The notes below the pieces were generated by a model. The model was not told where the DNA came from and did no database searches. It saw only the letters and a program-made list of their open reading frames with translations. This document shows positions 1-11,790 of a stretch of 64,000 nt of DNA, piece by piece (the first letter of the stretch is position 1; the number at the start of each line of letters is the position of its first letter). The DNA lies in assembly GCA_034509755.1 (NCBI GenBank), contig CM067553.1, forward strand, positions 45,948,110-46,012,109. The letters run 5' to 3'. The stretch comes from Anisodus tanguticus. Its lineage: Eukaryota; Streptophyta; Magnoliopsida; Solanales; Solanaceae. A program made the translations under genes and the position numbers.

Positions 1-60
1 CAAGAGATCTTTCTATGCGACAATTATTATCCTCGCATTTTAAAATTCTCAACATTATGA

Positions 61-281
61 GTATATGTTTTCTTTATCTCAATTTATGTGACATAATTTA
101 TTTTTATCTATCTCAAAAAATATGTCATCTTTTTATATTTGAAAATAAATTAACTTTATGAGATAATTTACAATCACACGTTTATAAAAAAAAAAATATC
201 ACACATTTCAAAAATCTTTTTTTACTTTATTGAATTATGTGTCAAGTCAAATAGTGTCACATAAATTGAAACATGAGTATA
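61..281. repeat. Degraded Stowaway-type MITE
   Basis: The two ends are inverted copies of a segment reading roughly TCAATTTATGTGACA, and the right end finishes in ...CATGAGTA. This matches the usual plan of Stowaway MITEs that start with TACTCCCTCCG-like ends. The CCTCCG part is lost on both sides, so the copy is old. The rest of 1-484 is AT-rich with nothing recognisable. Confidence 0.45.
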
Positions 282-492
282 ATTTAAAGTCCAATAATTT
301 TCCCATTAATCAGCTGACATTTAACTTAACGGAAAGGTTACTTGATTGATGTCTAGGCTAACTTTTAGGCTTTAACTCTTATTTTATTCATTAACAAAAC
401 CAAACAAAAGCAAAACAAAAAGAAAATAGCAGGGAAGGTCTATTTCTAGAGTTTGTTTTCTACTACTATGTAGCTAGGTTTCGTGTTTTTAC

Positions 493-3400
493 TAGGGGTG
501 GTCAATGGGACGGAATAGGACTAGATGAGATGGGATTTGGGGGATGGGGTTTGGGGCGACGGGGTGGGTGATTGGGATTGGGATTGGGACTTGGCGGGTC
601 AGGCGGGCCGGACGGGCCGGGATAGGGGGACGGGAAGAGGTCCCGTCCCATACCCCGCCGGAAAAGGGGACGGGATATGGGGGGACGGGACGGGTCAAGT
701 AGGGGGATTTTAATTTTTTTTTTAGACCTGTAATTTTAATATATATATATATATTTAAACACTTAAATAATTGATCAAGATAGTGAATAAAAACATCTCA
801 AGACTATTTTTGTGCCTCTTATATTATTTAATCGATTTTTTTTTGTAATACAATTTCAAAATTACAACTTTGTTTCGTAGTTCAAAAGTTGCAAATCACA
901 TAGTAAAATTGTAATTAAAAAATTACATAGTCAATCATACTTTTTCTAATTTCCTCACAATCTCTTGAGGATCTTCTGTTGGAATTGGAAGTTGTTGGTC
1001 AAATTGTTCGACGTCGCTTCCTGCTCTCTCGGATAAGATTTCGTTGTAGTTGTAGTCTTCTTCTTCCTTAATCTCTGGTTGACCGCACCTTCTACGCTCC
1101 GCTCTAATCCAATTTCTAAATAAAACTGAAATCTCCAAGCTGTCTCTCGCCAATGAGTGTTTGCGCTCTCCTATTTGAAACCTTTCAGCATAAAAAATGC
1201 TTTCAGAAGCTGTTGATGACGCTTGAATATTCAACACATCTCGGGCCATCTTTGATAGTGTTGGAAATGTCTTCTCATTCTCCCTCCGGTATTTCAGCAA
1301 GTCTTCGCGTCCATTTTCATTGACAAATGATTCGTACGGTACAACATCCTGCAAAACATAAACAACAAACTCACTAATTTGTGTAGAACTTGAACCACTA
1401 TACATTCTATTTCTAAGGCTTTGAATACTTGAAGCAAAACCTGCATGTGTTTTTATAAGGTTGTAGTGAAGTAGAAGAAGATGGTACAGAAGCTAGTTGA
1501 TTATTTGCACTTTGCTCTTGGTAATATATATATGCTAGATATAACTTCTTCTTTAGTTGGTTCGTAAGTTGATTCTTTAGTTGGGTCTGTTGGAGTTGGA
1601 AGTATTTCTAATCTTTCGTAAATCATTTCAACAAGTGATTTACAACCGTCTACTTTAATAGTAGGATTTAATAAATCACCAATAAAATAATAGTGAGAAT
1701 AGGAAAATTAAAAATATTTTTTTAATAGATGGAGCGTAAGTTGGTTTTTGCATATATTCATTAAGTAACAAAAATATTACAGCTATATAAAATAACATAG
1801 ATGAAATAGTAGGATAATAAATATCAAAAAATTCGTTAGTAGCTAGAAAAAGTTTCTCTAAGATTACATTATCAAGAATAGAGCTAAAATGTTTTTATTA
1901 GTAACATATTTTTTTAACAATCGTTAGTACCATATTTTTTTGTACTCTTTGCGTCTTTGTATTTTATTACCTTTAAAAATAAAGTTGATAGCAAATTGTA
2001 CTTTATCAAAAATAGAGCTAAATTTTTTTTAGGCCATCCTTTACAACTAAGTTATAAATATGACATGCACATCTAACATGAAAAATATCGGGAAAAGATG
2101 GAGTCAATCGAGTTTTTAAAATGTTTACAGCAGAATCATTAGAAGAAGCATTATCTAATGTAATAGTCATAATTTTATCAGTAATTTCATGAATATTTCT
2201 TGAAATAAAAGTTATAGTGTGTCTATCATCAATATATCTATATGCTAATATACATTTTTCAATAGACCAATTCTGATCTATCCAATGACATGTAATAGTT
2301 AAATAATTATTACAATTAGTACTATGGCCTATGTCAGAAGTGATAGCCACTTTGCCATTAAAATGTTATAATGCATAACGTAAATATTGTTGATATTCAT
2401 GCGCAAATTTAAAAAAATCTTTTCTAACAGTTGATCTAGGAAAACCGTTAAAAATAGGATTATGTGTTTCTCGAATGTAATGAATAAAATCAGGAGAGGA
2501 AGGAAATGAAAAAGGCAAACCCTCCACAACAACTAATTTTGCTAATTTTTCCCGATCTTTGTATTTATCATATTTATGACCTATAACTCCCCCCGTCATC
2601 GGGTTAATTCGGTCTTGTACTTGGTCGGGGACACTATGTGAACCTTATCCCGACTTAGAAGTCATTTGCACACCCTATTTTTCAACCAAGTATTGGTTAT
2701 ATCTTACTTTGTGAGAGTTTTCTACATGTCTCATTAAACCTCATGTCCCACCTTGACCTTTTCCAGTTTTAAATTTATAAACTTCGCGATAAATTTACAA
2801 ATAGCTAGTTGATTAGGAATGTCCCTATCAAAAAAATTCCAGGCAAGTGTTTTAATTTTCGTTGTTTTTTTTCTCGACTCATACTAGGGGGAATAAGAGA
2901 CATTCCAGTTTCAGTTTCAGTTTCAGCATGAGACTCAGTCTGAGCCTGAGGTGGAGGTGCACTAGTGGGTGTGTTATCTAAACTATCTTCTAATTCATTT
3001 TCTAAATTAAAGTCTGGTTCAGATGTAGAATATATCTCATGATCTAATGGTATATTAATATTAACATTAAAAAATCAGTTTCATCTATATTACTGAAATC
3101 ATCGTAATTACGATTACTAGAAGATGCACCCTTACTTCATGTTACCCCTAGTACCTCTACCAGAAAAATATCCACTTCGTTCCATTATAAAAATGTAAAT
3201 AAATAATTAAAGTTAATAAAATTAAGTACGATAATTAAAATTAAGTAACAATAATAATTTAAAGAAGGAACGAAGGTACCAAACGTCAACGTGTAATCGA
3301 GGTTAAAAATTGAAACTTTGCTCGATGATCCTCAAGCTAGTTGGCAACTTCACTCTCAATTTTTGAACTTTGATAGAAATTACCAAATAAAATACAATAT

Positions 3401-3865
3401 TTAGTGTGCAATTTAGACTTGTAGAGAGAGAGAGAGAGATTAGAGAGATGGTAGGAAGATTTGTGAAAAAATGAAGAGGAAAATGAGGTATTTATAGTTG
3501 AGAAATAGAGTTAAAGTGTAAATATACCAACTTATGGGTTAAAAATAAATATTAAGGGGGTATGAGGGGGTTTATGGGGTGTGGGGGAACCAAAATGGTC
3601 GTTATTAGCCGTTGCCAACAACTAAAATCAAAATTTGTGCAACGGTTATTTCTGCAAAGGGGGTGAGGGGGTGGACGGGGCGGGTCGGGACGCAGGTGGG
3701 ATAGGGCGGGATCGGGACGGGCGAGACGAGCCCTAGTTCCGTCCCGAGTTCAAACCCCGCTACCGACATATACCATCCCGAATTTGTTTTTGCCGGTCGG
3801 GGCGAGGCAGGTTGGGGCGGGTTGCGGGACGGGATCGGGCCGTCCCGGCCCACTGGACATCCCTA
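493..3865 (-). mobile_element. hAT transposon (BED-finger family), decayed, with perfect 8-bp TSD
   Basis: The ends are inverted: TAGGGGTGGTCAATGGGACG at the left and, read on the minus strand, TAGGGATGTCCAGTGGGCCG at the right. The element is flanked by identical 8-bp copies of GTTTTTAC (485-492 and 3866-3873), the target duplication length of hAT elements. Just inside each end is a G/C-rich zone (about 510-705 and 3655-3850) made of repeated GGGACGGG-like motifs, unlike the AT-rich surroundings. The interior encodes a broken hAT transposase on the minus strand. The 3,373-bp size fits a nearly full-length copy that has lost coding ability by point mutation and frameshift. Confidence 0.92.
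935..3185 (-). pseudogene. hAT transposase pseudogene (BED finger, RNase H-like, dimerisation domain)
   Basis: Read on the minus strand from an ATG at 3185, the frame stops after 17 codons, and homology then continues in several frames. Around 2366-2599 the translation has the block PFSFPSSPDFIHYIRETHNP, typical of the region after the BED zinc finger. Around 2018-2350 the hAT catalytic core is visible, including DNASSND and a CxCH motif near its end. Around 935-1405 is the C-terminal dimerisation domain with ASSTASESIF and ERKHSLA. The second copy at 12432-14261 is the same family in the opposite orientation. Several frameshifts and stops mean it cannot make transposase. It would have bound and moved its own family ends. 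Confidence 0.88.
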
Positions 3866-3873
3866 GTTTTTAC

Positions 3874-4078
3874 TAAGCTATACAGTCATACACTTTTGAG
3901 TGGGCTCCACCTCCCAGCTTGGACTGTGGGGCTCCTATTATTCATTCCTTCCGCAAATTTCCATTTATCCAACACGTTTCTTACTCTCTATTTTCCCCTT
4001 AATTAGCTCCAAGCCTTTTTTAAGTCAATAATCTATTTCCTTTTTCTTCTTTTCATTTTCTTTTACCCTTCAAAAGAT
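3874..4078. other. Short intergenic stretch
   Basis: This lies between the hAT element and the MULE left end. It is AT-rich with pyrimidine runs, and I see no gene. Confidence 0.5.
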
Positions 4079-7000
4079 AATATATATTGTGTCCGAAACT
4101 TAAATGATCCATAAAGTAAGAAAGTGAATAAAAATAACTCATTAAAAAAAGATGACAAAATTATTTTTTGTGCTGGAATTTTCTGTGCAAAAGGGGTTAT
4201 TTTAATCCTAGGCAGCCCACGTTTCTTAAATGGTCACTTTTAATTCAATTACGCAATAAATTATTGCGTTTTACAATCAATTATTCATCTACATATTTGT
4301 ACTTAATTTGACATGACACTATGACAATTATTGCAAGAGCCCATCAGTTTTTCTATTTAACATGAATTTTGGATGAAGTAGAAACTCATCCATTTCCAAA
4401 GTTTAAGTCATCAAAATTTCAAGTTCTTGAAAAAACCATCCAACTCCAAAGTTCATAAACAATGGCGTCTCCTCCTTCAACTGTTAAGGTTTTTTATTTT
4501 GGGAAGGAGAGTTCTTCATGATAATAATAATAATGTTCATTATAGTATTCCATCAAAATATCATGTTAAGCTTCCAATTAACTTGGATTACTCAATGTCA
4601 TATACAGAAGAATGAAAGTTAGTAAACGTGAGTTCGCATTATCTATAATAGGCAGATATCCAATATCTATTGCACCGCAAGGTTTAGTGTGTTTATGGGA
4701 AGTGGAATATCACTGATGATGAGTCTTTGAGTGAATATTTGAGGGCGCCGAAAGAATATAGGGGCTTAGTCACCCTGAATGTTCTTGAAATGTATGTTGA
4801 AACGATACCTATCAGTCGTAGTGAAGTCTTGGCCATGACTTGTCAAGAAGTCCCAGAAATGCCGACTGCGACTCGTCCTCAAATCCCTCAAGTCCAACCT
4901 ATTCATGGTAACACTTATTCAGACATGAGTTCTTATGGAGACATTTTGAGTGGACAAATGTCGCTAGAAACTCTAATTCAGTTATTTAATCAAAATTAAG
5001 GGGAAAATTGGTAAATATGCATTTTTATTATTATTTTGTGTAGTAGCACATGTTTATTATACGTATGGTAATAGTTATGTTTTTGTATCTTTTTAGGGGT
5101 TATACACCTGGTATGAGTAATATTGTGCAATCCTTTCAGTTTGGTACGGTTGATTATTATCGATAGGTATATTTTTTAATAATTAAATAATATAAGTATT
5201 TTGAGTTTAGTATTTACAATACTTGAACTGCCTTTGTAGTGAAAATTATTCACAAAACGCGCCAGTGGTACCAAATGTTGATTTCAGTGCAGTTGATCTT
5301 TCTTCAAACCCAGACAATATTGATTATTATCAGTTGGTTCATCATCTTAATATTAAATAATTTATATATATTATGATGTTGGTATTTAAAATATGTTACC
5401 TATTTTTCGTGTAGGAAAAGACCTTTACTAGATGGTGAAGGATTATCCAAATCATATAGAAACATCATCGAGTGATAATGATGATATACCGAATACAGAG
5501 GTATCTGATGATGATGACATAAATATATCAGATAGTGAGATTGATATTCACCCACATAGGCAGGAACAACAATTAGTAGAAATGATGAAAAATCGGCCAC
5601 ACCAGCAAGAACCACGGGCAGCAAGCTCAATTCACCAACACGAACCGATGGCGGAAAGCCCAATTCAGTGACATTCTGACGTGATTCCATATCTTGATAA
5701 TCTTCAAGGTCGTCCTGATGCCTTTGTCTTTACTAGAGAAGATGATCATATTCGCCAAACAATGTGGAAAGAACCAGACGATCTTGTAAATGATACTGTT
5801 CACCTTGCAAAAGACATGATTTTCTCTTCCAAAAAGACAATGCAAAGGGCCATCAAAATTTATAACATCAAAGAAATGAGGGAGTTTAGAGTTGATGATT
5901 CAACCCGAAAGCTACGGAGATTGGTTTCCAGACGTGAGTATCAAGGTTATTAATGGATGCTTCGGGGTATTGAGACTCATGATAGTATATGGACTATCAC
6001 AAAATTTTACTCACGTCACACTTGTGATATGGATGACAATCGAGTGGATCATTTTAATTTAGGTACAAATATGATTGCCAAGTGTTACTTGTTGACATTG
6101 CCGAAACCCCAAGGTACCCTATTCGACAAAGTTCATTATAATTTTGACATCAATTAAATTATCATTGCTAAATGTTGTTTGTTTAAACTTGTTCGGATTT
6201 TCAATCAAAGAATGTATTAGAACAACAGTGAAAGTATATCGTAAAACGATAAGTAGGAGAAGGGGATATCTCGGGCGTAGATGCACTTTTGAGATGATTT
6301 ATGGTACCTGAGAGGGTTCTTTCTAGCAGTTGCCAAGGTATAAAGCAGCTCTACAATACTTTAATCCTAGTACTATTGTAGAGTGGAAGCTCAACACCCA
6401 ACCTAGTGTGGCCGGTAATATTTTCAATTTTGTGTTTTGGACATTCAGACTATGCATTGATGATTTTGCTCATTGTCAGCCAGTAATATCCACAGATGGC
6501 AAGCATATGTACGGGATATACGACATCAAGCTACTGATTGCAGTACGAATTGTTGCCAATGAGTCAATATTCCCTTTTGCTTTCGCCATTGCCGCTAACG
6601 AGAGCAACGAGACATGAGGGATATTTTGACATATTTGAGGCGATGCGTTATTAAGGATCGTATGGGCATATATGTGCTATCTGATCAAAATTACGGCATA
6701 GTGAATAATATGTTTCGTTTGGAGGGGTGGCAGTCTCCCTTTGCTTACCATCGCTATTGTTTAAGGCATATAAATGCAAATTTTCAAACGGCCTTTAGAA
6801 ACAACATACTAAACAAATGGATGTGGGCGGATACAATAGAGCATCAAGAATTTTTTTTTTTACGGATGTAGATGATCAAGGCAACAAAGCCGGAAGCATA
6901 TGATTGACTGAAGGCAATCCATGTTGACAAATGGATATTACATGCGGATGAAGGCAGAAGATTAGGGATGCTAACAAGAAATAGCTCGGAGTCATTCAAT

Positions 7001-8146
7001 GGTGTGATAAAATCAATACATGGGTTGCCTATTACTGCAATGGTGAGAAAAACTTACAAGCAAGTTGTGGAGCGTTTGTAGCTAGAACAAAATAGGCCAA
7101 AGCCATATTAGCATATGGTTGGAAATGAATGTCAAATCCTACAAAAATGTTTGAGCATCATAGAAAAAAATGTGAGCAACACAAGATGGAAGAGCATAAC
7201 CATATTGAACGTCTGTTTGAAATCAAGACAGGTTCTTACCAAGGTCGGGGATACAACATTCATACCATTTATGAGATTACGAAAATGTGCAGTTGTGGTA
7301 AGTGGCAATCATACCACATGTCGTGTTCTCATGCCATGGTGATTAGGCTTATTGACCAAACGGGTCATTTTTTATGATTGCTAACAAGAAGTATATCCAT
7401 AAATTGCGTGTTAATGCACGAACTTGGATTCCCAATACAAATAGATGTTCCGGATAGGACATACTCTTGAAAGTGTTTGATGTGTAAGGAGTTTGGCTAT
7501 GATAAGAGTTTGTGTCACCTACGGGACCGTGGTGGTGCAAGTACCTCTGGTGGTAGAAGAACCTCTCGTGGTTGAAGAACCTCATGATTTTATGAATGTA
7601 ATTTAATTCTTCTTGATGTATTCGAATTGTCTTGAATTATGAATCTTATGTATTTTTCTTCTTGTACTGAATGATGTATTACTTTTTTTAAATGAAGCAT
7701 CTTGAATTAACCATTTTACCATCAAGAAAATTCTATTAAAAAAATTCATAACATACAAAAATTAGAAAAGACTCTAAACCCTAAAAACTTGTAAAAACAC
7801 TTACATTGAGCACTTTACAACGCCAAAAACGACGACATGAATTATCTTGGATCCTTGATATTCTGAGCTTATAATAATAACTGCAACCACAAACATCAGG
7901 TTCTATAGCAAAATTTGACGTTTCGGAGCTTTGAAACATGATTTTTGGAGGGCTAAAGTATGATAAAAGAGTGAAAATGAAGAAGGTGAAAAGTGACTTG
8001 AAACTGACTAAGTCTGACAGGGTTTATAATAACCCCTATTTACTGCGCAAAAGGTACTTTTGTCACAATTTTTGTGTGTGGATATTTTAGTTCACTTGCT
8101 CATTTTTTAGGTTATTTAAGTTCCGAACTCAATATATACTATAGCT
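4079..8146 (+). mobile_element. MuDR-type MULE with long terminal inverted repeats
   Basis: The left end (about 4079-4215) and right end (about 8020-8146) are inverted copies about 120 bp long with moderate divergence. For example, left TATATATTGTGTCCGAAACT pairs with right-end complement TATATATTGAGTTCGGAACT, and both carry GCAAAAGGGGTTATT-like inner blocks. Long TIRs and the encoded MuDR-like protein point to the Mutator superfamily. I could not find a matching 9-bp target duplication, which suggests an old insertion or slightly misplaced ends. Confidence 0.8.
4462..7575 (+). pseudogene. MULE (MuDR-like) transposase pseudogene
   Basis: Broken frames run in order along the plus strand. An N-terminal block starts MASPPSTVKVFYFGKE, then meets a run of stops in a TAA-rich repeat. 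An acidic spacer lies near 5432-5671 (DDDDINISDSE). At 5681-5953 is the MuDR DNA-binding-like domain (FSSKKTMQRAIKIYNIKEMR). At 6330-6871 is the catalytic core (STDGKHMYGIYDIKLLIAV, the position of the first catalytic Asp, then YVLSDQNYGI). At 7129-7377 is a SWIM zinc finger with CSCGKWQSYHMSCSHAM. At least six frameshifts or stops separate these blocks, so it is dead. It sits centrally in a TIR-bounded element, as expected. Confidence 0.9.
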
Positions 8147-9655
8147 ACATACTAAATACAGGTCTACTTGTTCGGCCTTAATCAGGAAATGCATGTCCTA
8201 TTGAGTTTTCACTAATCACTACACTTAGCAAGATATTATATGTTAGTACTTCATTTACTTTTTTTGTAAATTATGTAAAATGATTGTCAATTGGCATGTC
8301 AAATGCAGATCACGAGCAGGACAACTCAAGGGGAAGATTAGTAAATCTTTTTTTTAAACTCAAAAATTATGAGACGTCAAAAAATGATAATACTTATAAA
8401 TTTATTGTTTAGTTTTCACTTAGAAAATATTGAAATTAGTAAAAAGAAATGAAAACTTTCATTAAAAAAAGGGGAGATGATTTCCTTCTTTGCAATTGAT
8501 GGTGACTAAACAATAGTAATTCCTAAGAAAGCAGAGATAAAAATTCGAATAAAATATTGCATTAATCTCTAATTTTCCATAAACATAATAATCACTCTAA
8601 TGTTGATAGTCATATTAAAAATTCAAAGAGAAATTGCACACGGGGAATTCTTTCTCACGAACAAACACAATTCCTACACACCTAGGAGCATCCCTTCCTG
8701 CATATCCATACAAGATCCGAGTAGGCGGGTTGAGGTCCTACGAACGAGATACCCATTACTGGAAATACTCTCCCAAAAAGAAAAAAATGTATCTGTCAGG
8801 TTCGGTTTTTCTTACTTGGGTTGGGCGAGATACCACCTTAATTAATATACTATTCAATTAGATTAAGAAAACACGATTATGTAAAAAAGACAAATAACCT
8901 TTTACAGAGAATATTAAATTATTGATAATGTAAAGATTCGTTCACTTTATGTGGAAATAAGATAAATCATAGGAGTATTGTTTTTTAAACTTAACAAGGT
9001 AATTCAATAAATTCATATGTTGTATCATTTATATGCTTTTCTTATACTTGTGAGTCAACATTGATAGTCTGATATTATTGACATCAGTTGTTGCCTCCTG
9101 CTATCGAGAAAATGTTACTTTTACTTAACCAAAAATGACATGTTTGACCAAAATCCCAAACAGATATATTTAAATCTATGGTTAACAGAATTTTAGTCTA
9201 GTTAAAAAGAAATGGTAAAATATGATATGAAATTATTAATTACACATTTAACCATCTCTTGGTCGATCAAATCTATGGTCATTTGCATCCACAGGGACAG
9301 CTTTATTAACTAGGGTCATGAGTTCAAAATTACTGCCACATCTTTCTTTTCTTATTAACTTTAACAAAGAGAAAAAAAAAATAAAGAAAAAGAAGAAATA
9401 TTATCACGGGATAATTTAGAAAAACTTTTCCACAAATAAAGTTCAGAAATCAGACGAATATATTATTTCAAAAACAAAATTTAATTAGACAAAAATGTTT
9501 TCCGAAACTAACATGAGATTTTCTCAAAAATTAATCAATAGCTCAAAACACAACTTTTTTTTCAAAATTTTCTGAAAACTGTTTTCATAAATTAAATAAA
9601 AACAAATCATGATGTCAGGGTAGTCCGAGTGGACAGTACCTCAAAATTTGACAAG
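8147..9655. other. Intergenic, no gene recognised
   Basis: AT-rich sequence. Around 8600-8860 two overlapping plus frames of about 80 codons are open, but they resemble nothing I know and lack a sensible context. The stretch near 9260-9345 is weakly tRNA-like, too weak to call. Confidence 0.5.
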
Positions 9656-9657
9656 TA

Positions 9658-9932
9658 CTCCCCCTGTTCCAGTTAATATAGACTATAGAGTATTTGACTC
9701 AATACAGAATTAAAAAAGACATTTAAATTTGTTATCTTAAATATGTCAAAATTATAATTATAATAATATAAAAATATATAAAAAATTTAGAATTTATAGT
9801 TTTAAGCATATCAAAGTATTTGTGTGCCCCTAAAAGCTTTTTGTTAAGGATAAGCTAAAAAAATTCAATTATATAAAATATCATTATTTTCTGAATGAAC
9901 TAATAAAAATGTGATATCACATAGATGGGAAG
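9658..9932. repeat. Stowaway-type MITE
   Basis: It is flanked by TA dinucleotides (9656-9657 and 9933-9934). The left end reads CTCCCCCTGTTCCAGTTAAT; the right-end complement reads CTTCCCATCTATGTG. The TA target, the CTCCC-type end and the 275-bp length fit Stowaway, the MITEs mobilised by Tc1/mariner transposases. The right end is more decayed than the left. Confidence 0.6.
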
Positions 9933-9970
9933 TATGGAACTGACCGACTATATATATAAAATCATGAAAG

Positions 9971-10130
9971 TATGTGGTGCAGCGGATGTGATTGTTTCTT
10001 TCTTAACCAGAGGTTTCAGATTTGAGCCCTTGGTAGGGAGCGCTTTCCTCCGAATGGAGTCTTACGCGACATGAATTCAAATATAATCGGACTCCAATAC
10101 TGATATCGAATACCGAGTGGGAAATAAAAA
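9971..10130 (+). repeat. tRNA-derived SINE (Au/SolS-like)
   Basis: An A-box-like stretch (TGTGGTGCAGCGGATG) is followed by a B-box-like stretch (GGTTTCAGATTTGAGCC), the internal RNA polymerase III promoter of tRNA-derived SINEs. The 3' part has a block ending ACCGAGTGGGAAAT then A-rich sequence, which I recall from Au-like SINEs of Solanaceae. TATATATATAAAA occurs on both sides and could be the target duplication, though such a simple sequence may match by chance. Confidence 0.65.
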
Positions 10131-10191
10131 AAATATATATATAAAACAAGGGTGAATATTGAATTTGAAGAGTTGATCATGAGATTTGTAG

Positions 10192-11340
10192 TAGGGGTGA
10201 GCACGGGTACAGGGTACCCAGATACCCGACCGGAACCGACACTAACGGGTAGGTTCCGGGTAGATATATTATAATAACGGGTAGGGTCCGGTAGTAAAAT
10301 TAGGAACCGATCAATGTCGGGTCCGGTTCCGGCTCCGAAAATAGAGACAGGGTACCGGACCGGAACCGATATCCGAAACCTATAAAATATTAAATATTTT
10401 TACTTTTTTAGAAACATTTGGACCACTTTTAACTTTCTCCAAAATTGTTTGTTGCACGCCTACACATTGATTTTCCCCATCCCAATACGTAAATATTTTA
10501 GTTTTTTCACCCCTTTATTCTAGAATGCTCTTTGTGCCATAAGAGAAAACACCCAAAACTCTCTCAATAACAATGGCGTTTTAGCTACACCACCGAGCTT
10601 CATCGTCGTCGTTGTTGAAGCTTTCTCTCAGGTACTTTCATCGTTGTCGTCATTGAAGCTTCACCTTTGCCTCTTTCTCTCCCTTGGTTGTGTTCACGTC
10701 ATTCCTAAAATGCATATTGTTCATATCTAACTCTTTAATTTCTTTTTAATATCATATGCTTCTCGTTCTATTTCGAGCGATACTCATCTTCAATTTGTAT
10801 TACTTTTTTATTTGAAATGTAAATCTATTTTTAAAATTTGTGTATATTTTTGTAGTTGTGAAGATGAAATTTAGGGATTTACTAGCATAATAAAGCTTTT
10901 CTTTTGTATCGAAGAGCTTATGAACACGAAAATAAGTTTAATTAAGATATTTTCAAATTTATTTTGAAATCAACACGTTCAATTAATTGTCAAATTTGGC
11001 TTGCAATTTTAGGTTTTGGTTACGAATTAGCTTTTCTACAATGAATAAGTTTTCTAAAACTTCTTATAAGGATACTAAAAACTCGATTGCAGGCTAAAAA
11101 ACTACTTGATGAAATTATTTTAGAACTCTTTTTTATTCTCATAGGCTTAAAAATTGTTGCTTAATTTGTGTTTTTTATTTACGAGGTACCGGGAACCTAC
11201 CGGACCACTGCGGGTCCGGTAGGTTCCGGGTAATGATTGCTACGGGTAGGTTTCGGGTAGTAAATTTAGGAACCGATCTTTTATCGGGTAGGGTCCGGGT
11301 AGTTAAAAAATGTTAGGGTACCCGGACCCGCTCACCCCTA
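10192..11340. mobile_element. Non-autonomous hAT element with perfect 8-bp TSD
   Basis: The ends are inverted: left TAGGGGTGAGCACGGGTAC, right complement TAGGGGTGAGCGGGTCCGGG. Identical 8-bp copies of ATTTGTAG flank it (10184-10191 and 11341-11348). Both subterminal zones (10200-10380 and 11185-11335) are dense in GGGTAGGTTCCGGGTA-like motifs and GGTACC cores. The interior has no transposase. Around 10560-10680 there is a short ATGGCG frame that stops at once and two related blocks of the type CATCGTCGTCGTTGTTGAAG, probably the 5' leader of the autonomous parent or a captured fragment. At 1,149 bp it is a deletion derivative mobilised in trans. Confidence 0.9.
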
Positions 11341-11348
11341 ATTTGTAG

Positions 11349-11790
11349 CCATTCAATTTAATGGGGGACATTATATGGCTTTGCATTGGAGAAGGTCCAC
11401 TCCATGTACATTTGTTTGGTATGTGTCATTCCCCCATCAGCTTAATTGTCTTTCAGCGAAATCCAACATTTTCACACATGTCCTTCTCATGAGTTAAAAT
11501 AATATTTTTTAGCTCAAACAGATTTTAAACCTGTTTTTTTTCCTAGTAAGAAGTTGATGTTAGGATTTGAGTTTCAAATTCCTCATAAAACAGTAAATAA
11601 GCGAAGAACAAACAACACACACATATTTATAGTGGTTCACCTTTAATGCGAGAGCTATATTCATTTTGTCCCTGCAGATTTCACTATAATCAGAATAGGG
11701 AGTTTGTGGTTTTACAATTCTCTCTTTTTTTCGTCACACACACGCTGCATAAGGTCTTCATAGTGTCGATGATGAATTAGGCTCTACAAC
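11349..11790. other. Intergenic, no gene recognised
   Basis: Single-copy-looking AT-rich DNA between two hAT elements. No open frame or repeat of note. Confidence 0.5.
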
